A stretch of 64,000 bases of DNA from Mrakia gelida (Eukaryota > Basidiomycota > Tremellomycetes > Cystofilobasidiales > Mrakiaceae): NCBI GenBank assembly GCA_024345305.1, contig BRON01000001.1, forward strand, positions 1,178,001 to 1,242,000, in the 5' to 3' direction. Of this stretch, positions 1 to 11,793 are shown piece by piece. The translations under genes were made by a program, and so were the position numbers. The notes beneath the pieces were generated by a model, which searched no databases, was not told the DNA's origin, and saw nothing but the letters and a program-made list of their open reading frames with translations. Each line of letters opens with the position of its first letter. Position 1 is the first letter of the stretch.

Positions 1-1273
1 CTGCTGGTCGTTGAGGAAGGTCAAGAAGACCTCGAAGAAGATCCTCCATCGTAACGGCGGATTCGTGGGCGAACAAATCGTTGATGCTGGTGCGCCAAGA
101 AAGGAGGTCAGCTTTGCTAGTGCTTTCTCGGGAGAGCCAGCAACTCACCCATGCTCGACAAAGATGATATCCACCTCTTCCTTCTTGATTCGGTTCTCCC
201 AGCAAGCTCCCTGGGGTGTAAACCAAAGGAGGGGGAAGGCGAAGGCGTCGATGAGGGCTCGGCTCGATCTCGAGACCGTGAATTGGCAGCTCACTCACAA
301 AGTACTCGCTTCCCACAGCGCCTACAGCGGCATTCCTAAGAGAATTTTGAGGGTGAGGGTAGGCTTCGTTGATGGCGTTGAAGGTCTTGACGACCCAGAT
401 TTTGTCTGCTCCTCGCGAGAAACGAAAAGTCAGCGACGCGTCTGGCCGGCCCGCGTTCGAGAGGCTTGCGAAACTGTGAGGACGAGGAGGCTCACCACTC
501 TCAAGATTCCCGATACCGTGTCCTCCGCTGACACTTCCTCCGAGCACTGACGAAGAAGAGAGCTGGGGTGAGCGATTGGAGATCGAGAGGTCGGGCGAAG
601 GGAGACGGGAGGGACGAGCTCGAGCGACGACTCACCAGCAACCCTCAACGGAGCTTTGGTCTCAAGAGCACGACGAAACACCTCTCGGAACCTAGTTCCA
701 GTACCTAGCACGTGTTGAGGGTGAGGAGAGGCAGTAAAACGTCAGGAAACGAGAGAACTTGGTGACTTTCTGGTGACAACCTTCGCGCCTTCTCGAACTC
801 TCCCTCCCCGGACCTCAGAAGATGAGACTCACCTTCATACGACCTCGAGAGCTTGACGTTGTGAGGCCTTTGTTCCCAGAAGAGTAGGGAAGCACGAACG
901 GGAAGGAGGAGGGGAGATCTCGTAAGTGATCAGCAGCAGCTCTTCTTTCGCTTTGAGCTCAACAAACGCCTCCTCCCTCCCGAGCGAAGGGAACGAGCTC
1001 GACTCACCCGTACTCTTCACACACCCTCGAAGGGAGGTCCCCTACGCAGACCTCATCGAAGCCTCCCCAGGTGTACGGTCCTGAACCTCTTGTAGGCGGT
1101 GGCGGCGGTGGGTGACCTCTCGAGAGAAGGAAGACGGCAAGGAGGAGGACCAGAAGTTGAGCGAAGTAGAGCGAGCGAGGGAGAGTTCTGGCTTGATCTT
1201 TGAACGATTGAACGGTGTGAGGACTGGGGAGGAGAGCTGGCAAGTGGCTGAGGAAGGATCGAAGGGAGACCAT
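1..1273 (-). CDS. Membrane-anchored SGNH/GDSL hydrolase-like protein, 3' part missing
   Basis: Runs off the left edge; about six exons are visible on the minus strand and their phases agree. ATG at 1273 opens a short basic N-terminus, then a hydrophobic anchor (LYFAQLLVLLLAVFLLSR) and a proline-rich stalk, which gives a type II membrane topology. The following exons show the SGNH blocks in order: block I as GGSVSGGHG, block II Asn/Gly in RNAAVGAVGS, and block III GxND as HGINDLF. The C-terminal D-x-x-H block lies outside the window. Such anchored SGNH proteins are common in basidiomycetes and are usually thought to act on acylated cell-surface glycans; that role is inference here. Introns are standard (for example GTGAGT near 146). 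The catalytic serine context is GGS rather than the classical GDS, which is frequent in this subgroup. Confidence 0.7.
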
Positions 1274-2362
1274 CCGAGAGAAAGAGGTCGACGACGTTGG
1301 AGGGAGGGAAAGACCAACGCGAGCTTCCTCCTCCTCGGGTAGGAGCGGCTCGTACTTGGTCGCGCAGCGCTTCTGAGTAAGCGAAGAGAAGCTAGAAGAG
1401 AGACAAAGGATGCAGTTGGGATGTAGGTGGGTGGACCTGTTGAAGGCATGACTTCGTCAAGAGGCCTCGTCGGGGAAAGGACGAGTCGACGTCGAGGTCA
1501 GCTCCTGCCTCCTCCCTGACTCCCTCCTCAGCAGCTCTGAGAGCTCAATGAGGACCCGGGGTCTTGATCAGCATTTCGATCATGGGCCTGAAGCTGCTCA
1601 CCGTCGAACTTTCATAGCTCGACTTGGTTCTTGGTTCGTGAAGGGCTGGCAGGAAAGCAGGAGTGAAAGGAAGGTGAGCTCGACGAAGCCTCTCGATCGT
1701 TTCCCTCGTCCCTCGAGCCTCGAGGCCTTGATGCACGAAAGTGAAGCGCCATCTTGTGGCAGGCAGAGACGTAAGCTCTGTGTATCCACGTTTAGAGGTT
1801 GATGCGTAAGAAAGGATGTGGTTGAGGATGAATTCGGACGACGACAAGGGAAACCTGAGCTCGAGCTCAGTTTGAGCCTTAGCGACGGACGAGCTCTGCT
1901 GGCATCTTCTCCCTATTAAATCTTCCTCAAAAACTGCTCGTGGTCAATCGAGTATCCCTCGATACTGGAGGAGGATAAGAGAGAAGCTCTGCGCGACAGA
2001 CCTTCCTCGCAGGATCGATCGCGGAAGACGCGTCGCGTTGGAGAAAAGCTTCGTTTGCGAGCAGAGTTCGAGAGCCTTTTTCTGCTGATGTCCAAGCCGT
2101 TGGACATCAGATCACTGCCTCGTATATTTTCTGCTTTCCATCAACAAGGACCCACATTCTACAAGTATTCGGGCGAGTCAAAGCTCCGACGGTGGAGGTC
2201 GGGGGAAAGAAACCTTCAAGCTCACACCTGTCTTCTTGGCCTCTCGTCACCCCCAACCACGACCTTCTTTCCTCCTTTTCCCTTCTCTTCTCGTCACTCT
2301 CCTTCCCCCCCTCCCCCCCCTCCTTCAAGAAAGTCACCCTCTCGAAGCAGGAACAGGAAATC
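1274..2362. other. Divergent intergenic region, no supported gene
   Basis: Lies between the 5' ends of the SGNH hydrolase and the MFS transporter, so it should hold both promoters and leaders. Several reading frames of 60-100 codons occur on both strands, but none has a convincing ATG, splice pattern or recognisable domain. The 130 bases before 2363 are strongly pyrimidine-rich, as in front of other genes here. Confidence 0.5.
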
Positions 2363-5359
2363 ATGGCTTCCGGCTCAAACTCGCTCGCTCTCTCTGTCCC
2401 TCTCGCCTTGTCTGCGTCGAGGTCAATTTTCTTCTCTCGAGCTTTCAGCTCTTCTTTCCCGAGCCCTCCATCGGCTATAACTGACTATCATGTGCATTTC
2501 CACAGATCTGCAACCATCCACGCCGAGGAACTGCAGCTTGAGGACGATCTCACCAAAGGGTTCCCTTCTTCAACTCGGAGGTGGATTCTGCTGTCCCTTT
2601 TCACCACCGCCAACTTCCTCGACGTCTGGTGTGGATCAGCCGCCTTCGTAGCTCTCGCACAGTGAGTTTTGGACGTGCTTTTGAGGCAATCAGAGTGGAG
2701 GAGGTGGACAGGAAGGCGAAGTCAAGGAAGGGTCGATTTGTTGAGCTCGAGCTCACCTCCTTCTCCCCTCTCCTCTCTCTTCTTGCAGGATGGGAGAAGA
2801 CCTGGATATGACTTTGTCAGAGCTCACGTGGATCCCGAACTCGTATGCTCTCTGCCTCGCTGCTTTCCTTCTGACCGTGAGTAAAATCTAGTACAAATCT
2901 GCTCGCTCTTTTGTCCGCCGCGGACAAACCTCCCACCGACCTCTTCCCACCCCAACCTTCCCTCCACTCACCTCCTCTCGACTCGCGACAGCGATGTTGC
3001 TTCCCACGTTCCGGAACTGACTCTGAATCTCTCCTCTCTCTGTTGCAGGCTGGTCGAATCTCGGACATCTACTCTCCAAAGGTGAGGAAGAACGTCCGTT
3101 TGCGACGACCGAAGGGAGAGGGCAGTTTCGCCGACCTCCTTCCCCGTCCTTCCCTCTTGTCTTCAGCTCGTCTTCATCGCGGGCTTCGGTATCCTCGGAG
3201 TGCTCTCTCTCGCTTTACCCTTCTCGCCGAACAAGGAGTGCCTCCTAGTGATCAGGGCCTTCACAGGGATTGGGTGAGTCTCGTTCGTGCGTGACTCGAC
3301 GCGACGAGGAGAACTGACGTTGAACCTTCCTTCCCTCCACGTTCAGAGCTTCGCTTTCCATCCCGTCAGCGCTCGCTCTCATCGTTCACCTGTTCCCAGA
3401 TCCCAAGGAACAGTCCTTCGCCATCTCCATGTGAGACCTCGTCTTCTACTACTGCTACCTCTTGTCGCGTCTCGCCGCGCTGACCTTTCCGTTTTCTCTC
3501 CCTTTCTCCTCGCCTCAGCTTCGCCGCCTCGGGTGGTATCGCGAATCTTTCAGGACTCATCCTCGGCGGTGTCATCCTCCTCGAGTCCTGGCACTGGATC
3601 TACTGGATTATCGCCCTCCTCGCTATTCCTCTCTCCATCCTCGGGATCTTCATCATCCCTTCTCCCAGCAGCATCAAGACCACGATCCCTCAAGCAAGGC
3701 TTCCTCGCATGGACTACCTGGGTACTTTCCTTCAGACTGCGTCCATCGTGCTCTTCGTGTTCGGACTCACGAACTCCAACACCGTCGGCTGGTGAGTCTC
3801 AGCTCTCGTTTCCTTCCTCGCTCTGCTCCTCGTCGCTGATTCTGCTTTCCTGTTTTCGTGGTCGATTCCAAACAGGGCTAAGGCGGAGACCCTCGCTCCT
3901 CTCGTCTTGGGTCTCCTGCTTTTCCCTGTCTTCCTCTACTGGCAGGGAAAGATCGATCCCATCGACGCGTTGGTCTCGCCGAGCATCTTCAAGATCCGAA
4001 ACGTGAGTCTCCCAGTACGACCTTTCTTTCTTGTATCGGTCCTGACTTTCTCTCCTTCTCTACAGGTTCTTCTCCTCGCTATCATCATGACAACTCCCGG
4101 GTACTGGTGGACCGTCCTGCAGGTTTGTCGAGAAGCGAGCGACGAAGAGACGGACGTACTGTAGTCGATCGCTGACACTTCTTTCCGTTCGTTTCCTTGC
4201 AAGGTTTTCTACTCCAACCTTATGCAGGATTCGTGGGGATACACTCCTATCGGTGTTGCTCTTCGATTGTGAGTGTATCTTCCTCTGAGCTCGTTCGAGT
4301 AGGGAAAGCGAAGGCGCGACGCGTTCGAACTCGAGATGAGACGAGAAATCTGCAGCGGGGGAGAAGCTACAGCGAACTGACCTCGTCTCCGTCGCTCTTT
4401 CTCTCCACTCTACTTCTACCCTTATCCAGCCTCCCTCTCGGCGTCGTTGGCGGCTTCGTCACGCTCTTCATCGGTCACCTCCCTTTCAAGTACTTCCCTC
4501 TTCGATACCGTCTCGCCGCTGGGGCCATCCTCGGAGCCGCCGCATCAGTCTTACTCGCTTTCGCGTACGACTCCTCGACCTACTACTCGCATCTCCTCCC
4601 TGCGTTCATGTTCGGAACTGCAGGTCAGCCGAAAAGGACTCGCTTGCGACGTCGTTGACGATCAAGACTGACGACCGACGCGTTCTTCTCCCCTTTTTGC
4701 AGGCATGTCGATGATGTTCGTCTCCTCTCAGGTCGCAATGCTTTCGTCTGTACCTCCCAAGCACGCTGGAGTTACGGGTGGTGTGCTGAACACGGCGTCG
4801 CGTGCGTCCTCCCTTCTTCCTTCTTCCCTTCCTCTTTTTTCCTCCAAGATCATCTCGACTCTCGGCCGTACTGACCTGACCGTCTTCTTCTTCTTCCAGA
4901 ACTCGGACAAGCTTCTTTCCTCGCTCTCGCCACCACTCTTCAAGGTAAGCCTCGCTTCTCACCTTTCGACCCGATCGCCTCGCTGATCACACCTCTCCTT
5001 CGCTTTGCCCAGTCTCCTTCCCCTCCGCCGAGGATCCTGAGGGTACTGCCTCTCGGCAAGGTTGGATGGCTGCCTTCCTCTTCACTGCAGGTATCCTGGT
5101 CGCGGCCGCTATCCTCGTCCTCGTCTTCTTCAGAGATCCAACGCTCGAGCTCGACCTCGCAACGGCATCGACCCGAGAGGAGGACCAGGACGAGGAGATC
5201 GATCAGAAGACGCTTGGGACCTTCCGAACGCTCAAGGTGGGCGACGGACCTGAGGACCCTTCGGGGAAGAAGAAGGCGATGGGAGGGGCAGGAGGACGAG
5301 GAGGGGAGGAGGACGACGAGATCTGTGTTTTGAACGAACTTCCCTCTCAGCGATCTTAG
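2363..5359 (+). CDS. MFS drug:H+ antiporter-type transporter (DHA2-like, about 14 TM)
   Basis: A gene of about 13 exons encoding a polytopic plasma- or vacuolar-membrane transporter. After a soluble head the first helix reads WILLSLFTTANFLDVW. The next exons give the family-typical MGEDLDMTLSELTWIPNSY stretch and then the loop 2-3 motif AGRISDIYSPK, equivalent to the MFS G-R-x-(S/A)-D signature. Further exons add GVILLESWHWIYWIIALLA and MSMMFVSSQVAMLSSVPPKHAGVTGG, which resemble fungal azole/toxin efflux proteins of the DHA2 family. The C-terminus after the last helix (VLVFFRDP) is charged and glycine-rich, ending at TAG 5357-5359. The first intron (about 2421-2504, weak donor, good branch and CAG) is optional because the frame stays open through it. 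The substrate cannot be read from sequence. Confidence 0.85.
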
Positions 5360-5977
5360 ACGACTTCCTTAGACCCTTATCTATCTATACTTATCTTAAT
5401 CTTTATTTGCCTTTTCTCGGAATCACGCCCTCGAAACTCTCCATTCCCTCCAGCCCTATCTAGCTCGCCCCTCTCTGCAATTCCGAGCGACAACGTAAAG
5501 ACGAGCGTGGTTGTATTAGAGCATCGGAGTAAGCTGTGGTATGTTGCCTAGAGAGTAGGATATTACGGTGGCTGAATAGCGAGAGAGGAAAGAAGGAGCA
5601 GAAAGCTCGACGTGAGAAGCGAGAAGTACACGAGGATGCGATGGGCGAGCGAACGAAACGAGAAGAAGAAGAGAAGAGGAGGACGATATAGCGATGCTGA
5701 AGGGTAGGTAAGTGATGAGCTAGTTTAGAGAGGTGATGCTGACAAAGGAGTGTATGTGCGAAGAAGAAGGGAGAGCAGAAAGGAAGGGGGTGCGAGAGGC
5801 GGGAGCTGGGACGACGTTGGGTTCGGATGGATGCTAAGGAAGGAGAGAGACGCATCGGTCGTAGCTAGATGGACGCCGTGATATGCAAGGAACGAAGAAA
5901 AGAAGGAAGGGGATGGAGATGTCAGAAGCCGGAACGACGATGCAGTCGAACGCGACGAACGAAGGTCGACGAGAAAC
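5360..5977. other. Convergent 3' untranslated region
   Basis: Separates the 3' ends of the MFS transporter and the cyclin. An AT-richer stretch with repeated TATCTATACTTATCTTAATC-like sequence follows the transporter stop and probably carries its polyadenylation signals. Open frames here are pyrimidine- or purine-rich shadows without support. Confidence 0.5.
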
Positions 5978-7615
5978 TCACCGTCTCGAAACCTCTCCCT
6001 CGCTGGCCTTCGAGCTCTCTCCTCTCTTCGACCCAGGCGACGATCGAGATCGACTCCATCCTTCACTCCTCTCCAGCCTCCCATCCCTCCAAACAGTCTC
6101 CTCCTCTCCACCACCGGCGCTCATCCTCCTCCCCATCAGCTCACTCGACGAACGAACGATCCCGCCCTTCCACCCTCGCTCCTTCACGCCCTCTCGTGGT
6201 TGGGTGAGGAAGAGGTTTCCAATCGGGGGAGGTATTGATGAAGGGTGAGAGGACGAGGGAGGAGAAGAGGAGGTGTTGAAGGGTTTGTCGAAGAAGAGGT
6301 CCGACGGAGGCGAGGAGGAGGGACGCGTCGATTGGAGGAGGAGATGGCGAGTCCAGAAGCCGCTTGCTCGGTGGAGGAACCTGTGAAGATGCAAAAGGGA
6401 AAGAAGAGTAAGAGAGAAAGTGATGGGGTCAGCAAGCCGCCCGAGCAGATCCGATGAAGACGGCGAAGAGGGAGAGGCGAGTCGAGAAAGAACGAGCAGG
6501 GAACTCACTCGGAACTCGAGATGTAGACGTCGAAGTCAAGGCACTTCAAGAACTCTCTCTCCATGGTGTTGATGTCGTGAAGGCTCCAGTAGGTGTAGGG
6601 TGCGAAGGAGGCGTTGAAGAAGTTCGAGTCGCAGGTCATCTTCGTCGCGACGAGGAAGGACGCGAAGGTCAAGCGGAGGTAGGTGTCGGACGCGACAGCT
6701 GGCAGAATGCGGGGACGAAGGGAAGTTCACTGGTCAGCGGAATATTGTGAGTCTTGAAGTGAGGCTGAGGGAGGGAAACGAAACTCACCAGCCTCGCTGA
6801 TCTTGGGGTAGCGAGAGAAGAGTCGTTCGAGGAGGACGACGGTGGAGATCAACGAGCAGAGCTGATTCCAGACCAAGGCAACGCATCAAGAAGGGTCAGT
6901 ATGAGCTCCCGAGTACGTTCCATCGTCGTAGGAACAGCTGAACGGAGGAGAAGACGAAACTCACAGGGTGAGGAGCGAGGTCGCACCAACAAGCGAGAGC
7001 TGGCGACAGCTTCTGAGCCTGCTTCGTCGAAGCGTCGATTCGTTCCATAATGGTCGCGTCCGATCCAGCAGGAGTGGCCTGAACGATGATCCCGATGACT
7101 TCTGATGCCATGTCTGGTCGGGGAGGAAGAAAAGAAGGGAGAAAAAGAGGGAAGAAGGGGAGGTTTGGTGAGATCGAGCTAGAGTTTCGTTGTTTGGCCT
7201 CGCCTTTTTTCGCTCGTACATCCCATCCTCCTTCGAAACCGAGCCCTCTTTAAGCGAGAAAGAGTGGTAGGAGGAGGAGCTACTCACCACAGTGTTCCTT
7301 CGAGCAAGACAAGCTCATCAAGGCGTCCATCTTATCGCGATCGTCCACGTCGAGCGTTGCTCTGTTTGGCTCGTGAGCTTCTCCTCCCTTGGTGACTGCT
7401 GAGAGACGACTGCTCGAAGGAAGGTCGACGTTGATGAGCAGCGAGGGTGTAGAAGGAGGAGAGGGAGTTGCTGGAGGTGTTGGGAGAGAGCAGAGGATGA
7501 TGGGTTGCTTGGAGGGAGGTCGGAGAGGGGAGCGAAGGGGAGGGTTGAGGATGGCGAGAGGGAACGTCGAGGGAAGAGGGTGGTTGGGTTCGAGATCCAT
7601 CCAGGGGTGCTGCAT
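5978..7615 (-). CDS. Cyclin, Pho80/PCL-like, with disordered tails
   Basis: Six exons on the minus strand. The first in-frame ATG is at 7615; upstream codons are open but lack an ATG. The N-terminal ~110 residues are Pro/Ser-rich and unstructured. The cyclin box is assembled from four exons: MASEVIGIIVQATPAGSD, then LSPALACWCDLAPHP, LISTVVLLERLFSRYPKISE, and RLTFASFLVATKMTCDSNFF followed by DINTMEREFLKCLDFDVYIS. The order helix 1, ERL, (L/F)ASFLVA-K and E-EFL--LDFD is that of PCL/Pho80-type cyclins, which activate a Pho85-like CDK. The C-terminal ~175 residues are Ser/Pro/Arg-rich and probably disordered. The neighbours do not hint at the process controlled. A second cyclin of the same broad class lies at 61295-62391. 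Confidence 0.8.
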
Positions 7616-7941
7616 CGTGGAAGAGGGTAGGTACGAGGGTGGTTTGGAGGTAGGAGAGAAGTTGAAGAGATGGTTTGGTTGTCCGAGAGAGAGCACAGGG
7701 ACGGGAAGGGAGGGAGGGATGTTGAGCTCGAGCTGAAGGAAGGAGTCGTCGAAGGGAGGAGAGAGTTGGGATGGAAGGTCTGTCCTGTTCAAAGACGTCT
7801 TGAGATGGTGATGGTTGACGAGAAGAAGGCAAGAGAGAGCAGAGATCCAAGATATATACTCGCCTTCTCAGATCGGTGTCCTCTCCTCGCTCGGACGAGG
7901 ATGTGCGAATCGGGTGCCTAACCAAAGCGAGAAGAGGGGCT

Positions 7942-8217
7942 CTAGAGGTCGCCTTCATTCTGTGCCTGAATGAAGAAAACGTCATAGAAGAAGAGGGTTT
8001 TCACGGCCCTCCTCTTGTCTCTTGCCGTCTTCTCCAGAGGAGAGAGGAAAAGTGAGCGGGAACGGCTGAGGGACGCGGGAATGGAAGGGGAGGAAGGGAG
8101 GGGATGATCGTTTGGTTCGAAGACGGAGAGGCGGATCTCGAGCTCGTCAAGCGCTTCATTTCTGAGCTCATTGAATCTCGGAACTCCAGATTTGAGCAGC
8201 GGACCTTGCTGGTACAT
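7942..8217 (-). CDS. Possible small protein of 91 residues, unrecognised
   Basis: An ATG-initiated frame (MYQQGPLLKSGVPRFNE...) upstream of the cyclin and on the same strand. The first 40 residues look protein-like, with a mixed charged helix (FNELRNEALDELEIRLS); the rest is Ser/Pro/Arg-rich. A GTGAGC donor-like site just upstream and a TTCATTCAG acceptor-like site near its end leave open that it is an exon of a larger transcript, or that it is only the cyclin leader. No family recognised. Confidence 0.25.
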   Translation of the reverse strand: MYQQGPLLKSGVPRFNELRNEALDELEIRLSVFEPNDHPLPSSPSIPASLSRSRSLFLSPLEKTARDKRRAVKTLFFYDVFFIQAQNEGDL

Positions 8218-8611
8218 CTCCAGTCTACTCCGTTGACTCTCGAAGCTCGAGAAAAAAGCGACGTCGAGCGTCGAGCTCACTCGAAGGGAGAGACGTGCGT
8301 GCTGATCGGCCGCGCGCGAACTCGTCCCTCCCCTGCTCTCCTTTCCTCCTTCACAGTCCCAGCCGTTCGCTTCGTGAAGAATGTAACCATTACTGTAAGA
8401 CGTCTATTGAAAACCAGAGAAGACTAAAAAGAGTGTGAAAAGCACGAGGGCTGAGAAGAGCAGATCCGAGAGCGAACGCGACGAGTCTAACAAACAAAGC
8501 GACCTGGTCTACGGACGAACGAAGGAGAGGGAACAAGACTCCTACGCGAAACAGAGCAAAGGTGAGAGCAGAGTGAAGAAGTACTGACGAGCTGCAGGTA
8601 CGTCCACCAGC

Positions 8612-9833
8612 TCAAATCTCCTCGGCCTTCACCCAATCCTTCACCAACCTCCCAAACGACTCGCTCTTCAACAGCTGATCATGGTTCCCTTCCTCCCCGT
8701 TCTTCCCCAACCAGTCTCCCTCGTATCGAAGCGTTTCCTTGAATCCGAGTCCCTCGAGTCGTGCCATCAGCTCGAGGGGCTGTCGAGGAGAGATGAGCTC
8801 GTCCGCGGGAGAGGAGGAGATGAGGATTGATGGGGGGTTCTTTTGGAGGGAGGGAGCGAGGGTGAAGGCTGCGACAAGAAGAAGAAAGGCGGTTCGGTGG
8901 TAGAGGGGATGGAAGTGGTAGAAGAGGATGGGAGAGGGAAGGAAGAACGAAGAGGTCAGCCTTGAGAGAGACGCGTTCAGCTTGATCGAGTTGAAGGGCG
9001 GAGAAACGATGAACGTACGAGAGAGAGGGTTGGAAGGAGAGGCTTCGAGGTAAGGAGGAGGTCCGAAGGCAGCTGTGACGAACCATCCTTGGTATTCGGG
9101 GTACTCGTCGACGAGAGAGTCGAGCTGAGAGGAGAAGGAGCAAAGAAGTCGGCTCTCCGGCGACGTCCGCTAGGAAGGATGGGGGAGGGAAGGAGAACGC
9201 ACGTCTGTGATGCACTCCGAGAAGAGATAACCCTTGATCTTGGAGCGGACAGAGTCGGGGAGAGGAGTGAGGGAAGGGGTATCGAGGAGAAGGTGGGCGA
9301 TGATGTGCTGGAACGAGGGAAAGCAAGGAAGGAAGGAGATTTGGTGAGCTTGAGCTTCCTCCTTTTTGTCTCTCTTCCTCCTTTCCCAGACTTTCCTCAC
9401 GAGCTTACCGCCTCAAAAGAGGCTTCCCAAAGAGTTGAACACTCACAGCTCCAGCAGAATGCCCAATAATCCAAACGTTGCTCCTCGTCTTCTCATCCAA
9501 CACCCCTCCAGCTCCCGTTTCGACGAGCCACTCAACAGCGGCCTGAACGTCTTGGATGTGACTCGGGTGCCTGATAGGAGCATCCTTGTCTGCCTTCTGG
9601 TTGCTCAGCCGATAGTTGGGGATAGCGAGAGCGAAGTTTTGAGGGAAGAGGGTAGGAAAGGCATCCATGGTTGCGTCGAGGCTGGAAGAACTCGCCCATG
9701 CTCCTCCGTGAACGAAGACGATCAGTCCTTTGGGAGGCGGAGAGGGAAGATAGAGGTCGAGGTTGTGCCGAGCATGTCGAGCGACAGAGGGAGGGGGAGG
9801 GTACTCGAGGCCGATGTGGGGAGTGAGAGTCAT
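8612..9833 (-). CDS. Alpha/beta hydrolase, kynurenine formamidase/HSL-like
   Basis: Four exons. ATG at 9833 sits in a good AAAATGAC context; an upstream in-frame ATG at 9959 is possible. Near residue 35 is the oxyanion-hole motif HGGAW, preceded by a strand (KGLIVFV). The nucleophile elbow GHSAGA falls at the end of the first coding exon. The last exon supplies the acid (SSPADELISPRQP) and the histidine (EGNHDQLL), so the Ser-Asp-His triad is complete. The layout matches small single-domain esterases and arylformamidases such as fungal Bna7. Whether the substrate is N-formylkynurenine is not decidable, since the family also includes general esterases and the neighbourhood has no other tryptophan-degradation gene. 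TGA at 8612-8614. Confidence 0.75.
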
Positions 9834-10280
9834 TTTTGGAGGGAGGAGAGGAGGGGTGGTGGCGAGGAAAGAAGGAAGGGGAGGGGAGATGGTGGTCGCG
9901 CGTGGGGAGAGAGAAGCGAGTTCCAAGGCGTTTTGTCTTCCAAATTTTTGGATCCGCATGGCTCCTGTCTGATGCCAGCATCCGCTCTAAGCGAGAGTCT
10001 TCTTCTTCGAACTGTTTTCTCGGTTCTGGAGACGGCGTAGAAGTTCGACGAGCTCATGTCCCTCCCTCTCGTCCGGCCCTCTCTTGTACTCGTTTTCCCT
10101 CTCACCCTCCTAAACCAGAGCCAAGAGAGATCCGCCGGCTCGATCCATGACGAGACTGCTCGCCAGTCAACTTGGATCTCCCCATCTTCGATCCAAAGAG
10201 CTCGACTCGTCTTTCAACGAAACCGCGACGCGTCTCAGTCGTCAAGCCTCATTCCATCCATCTCCTCCCTCTCAATCCAC
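9834..10280. other. Intergenic region between two minus-strand genes
   Basis: Contains the hydrolase promoter/leader and the RidA-family 3' end. Open frames on the plus strand here are antisense shadows. Nothing else recognised. Confidence 0.4.
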
Positions 10281-10859
10281 CTAAACATAAGTGGGAACAT
10301 GAGCAACAACCTCAATCTCAACTCTCATCCTAGGATCTCCCAACTTGGCGACTCCGAGAAGCGTCCAGAGCGGTCGATGGTTGGGGAAGTACTTTTTGAC
10401 GGACGAGAGCAAGGGAGCCATCGCTTCCTCCTGAAGATCGACGTGGTAGGAGACGATCTGAAGAACGAACAAAGATCTGCTCAGTCATGAGTAGAACGGG
10501 GAGGGGAGAAGGAGGGAGCAAGGAGGAGCGAACAAAACGAACCTTGAACACCTGCTCAAGCTTCGCGTCGCAATCCTTCAACGCGATCTGGACGTTCTGA
10601 AAGGCTTGGTCGATCTCGTCGGCGAGGGAGGAGGGGAAGGAGACTTCGGATTTTTCGGGGTACCATCCTCCTACGAAAAGCGTGAAGGGAGAGACGACCA
10701 GTCAGAAGAGGGAAGTCGGGAGAAGAGGAGACGAAGCGAGGGCGAACCTTGTCCAGAGATGTAGACCTTATCGCCAACTCGAACGGACTGAGAGTAGTAG
10801 TACATGTCGGTTTGGAGTTGGCCGACTCCGGCGTAAGATTTGAAGTTGAGGTGGGACAT
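10281..10859 (-). CDS. RidA/YjgF/UK114 family protein
   Basis: Three exons giving about 130 residues, the normal size of a single RidA domain. The first exon reads YAGVGQLQTDMYYYSQSVRV then GDKVYISGQG, the usual Q-S-V/A-R-GD-VY-SGQ-G block. The second holds the amphipathic helix (QAFQNVQIALKDC, then LEQVFK). The last ends PLWTLLGVAKLGDPRMRVEI and EVVAH, where family members carry the conserved R-V/I-E-I-E segment. In canonical RidA the 2-imine deaminase site uses an arginine in R-(T/A)-x-V; here the matching segment is RPLWTLLGV, so enzymatic activity is uncertain. ATG at 10859, TAG at 10281-10283. Confidence 0.85.
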
Positions 10860-11793
10860 GATGGTTGGCGAGGAGGAGAAAGGGAGACGAGGAGGAGGGA
10901 GGACACAAAGAGAGGGAAGATGCTGAGGTCAGCTCGTTCTCCTTTTGCATCGAGCCCCACGGTTAGTACTTTGCTCGGGAGGTGTTGAGATGGTGATGAG
11001 AAGCTGGAGTGTGTCGATGGAGGAGGATGAGCGGGGAGGGAAGGTGGAAAGGAAGACAAGGAGTCGAGTCGGAGGTGAGCTCGTGTTTGACGGGGTTTTG
11101 AGCTCGAATGGAAGCCACGATGAGACCTAGAGATTAAAAGAAGGGGGTTGGAAGTCAGCGTGGTCGATTTCGAAGCTACCATAGACGTCTAAGGCCCCAG
11201 GGAGGGGCTGAAAGGGCGGAGGCGACGCTCTCGAGGAGGAAGAGCTCGACGTCGTTCGTCCCTTTGCCTCCCTCCCAGCCCTTCCTTTTCTGCTCTTCCT
11301 CGACGATCAATGAGCAGGACAGCATACTTCCGATCCATTTCCATCGCCTGGTCCGTGTAATCCCCAAGCAGCGGAGAGGACGAGAGAGGAGGAGGACCAT
11401 CAAAGCTCACCTGAAAAGGAGCTCACCTCCTTCTGCTCCCTCCTCCTCCGTTCGTCCTCTTTTTCGTGCTCAAACCCTGCCAGCTTCCTCGTGACACGTT
11501 TTCACAAGAGTGTACACTCTTATCAGCAACCTTCAAAAACTCGATCCTAGTCGTTGGGTGGCTGCTAGCAGAGAGAGAAGCCTCCGAGCCCTCGAAACCT
11601 CCCTTCTTGATTGGATTCGTGCCCCTTCGTTTCGTTCGCAACGTCCATCACCTCCCCTACACCCTTTCCCTCCCAACCCACCTTCCGTGAGCTCCTATCT
11701 CTTTTCGCCCACCTCTGGCACCCACCCTACAGCATCTGACGTCTTTCCCTTCCCTTTGAACGATCAGCCCTCCCTCCCCTCCTCCTTTCAATC
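10860..11793. other. Divergent intergenic region
   Basis: Holds the RidA-family promoter on one side and that of the small membrane protein on the other. A minus-strand frame near 11280-11400 (DYTDQAMEMDRKYAV) looks protein-like and is followed by a clean CTGAC...TCTAG intron end at 11130-11165, so an extra small minus-strand gene is possible but I could not assemble it. Confidence 0.35.

Noticed and set aside
1545..1847. 100-codon minus-strand frame upstream of the SGNH gene
   Set aside because: It begins only with a non-ATG codon, has no family similarity and no splice signals linking it to the downstream gene.
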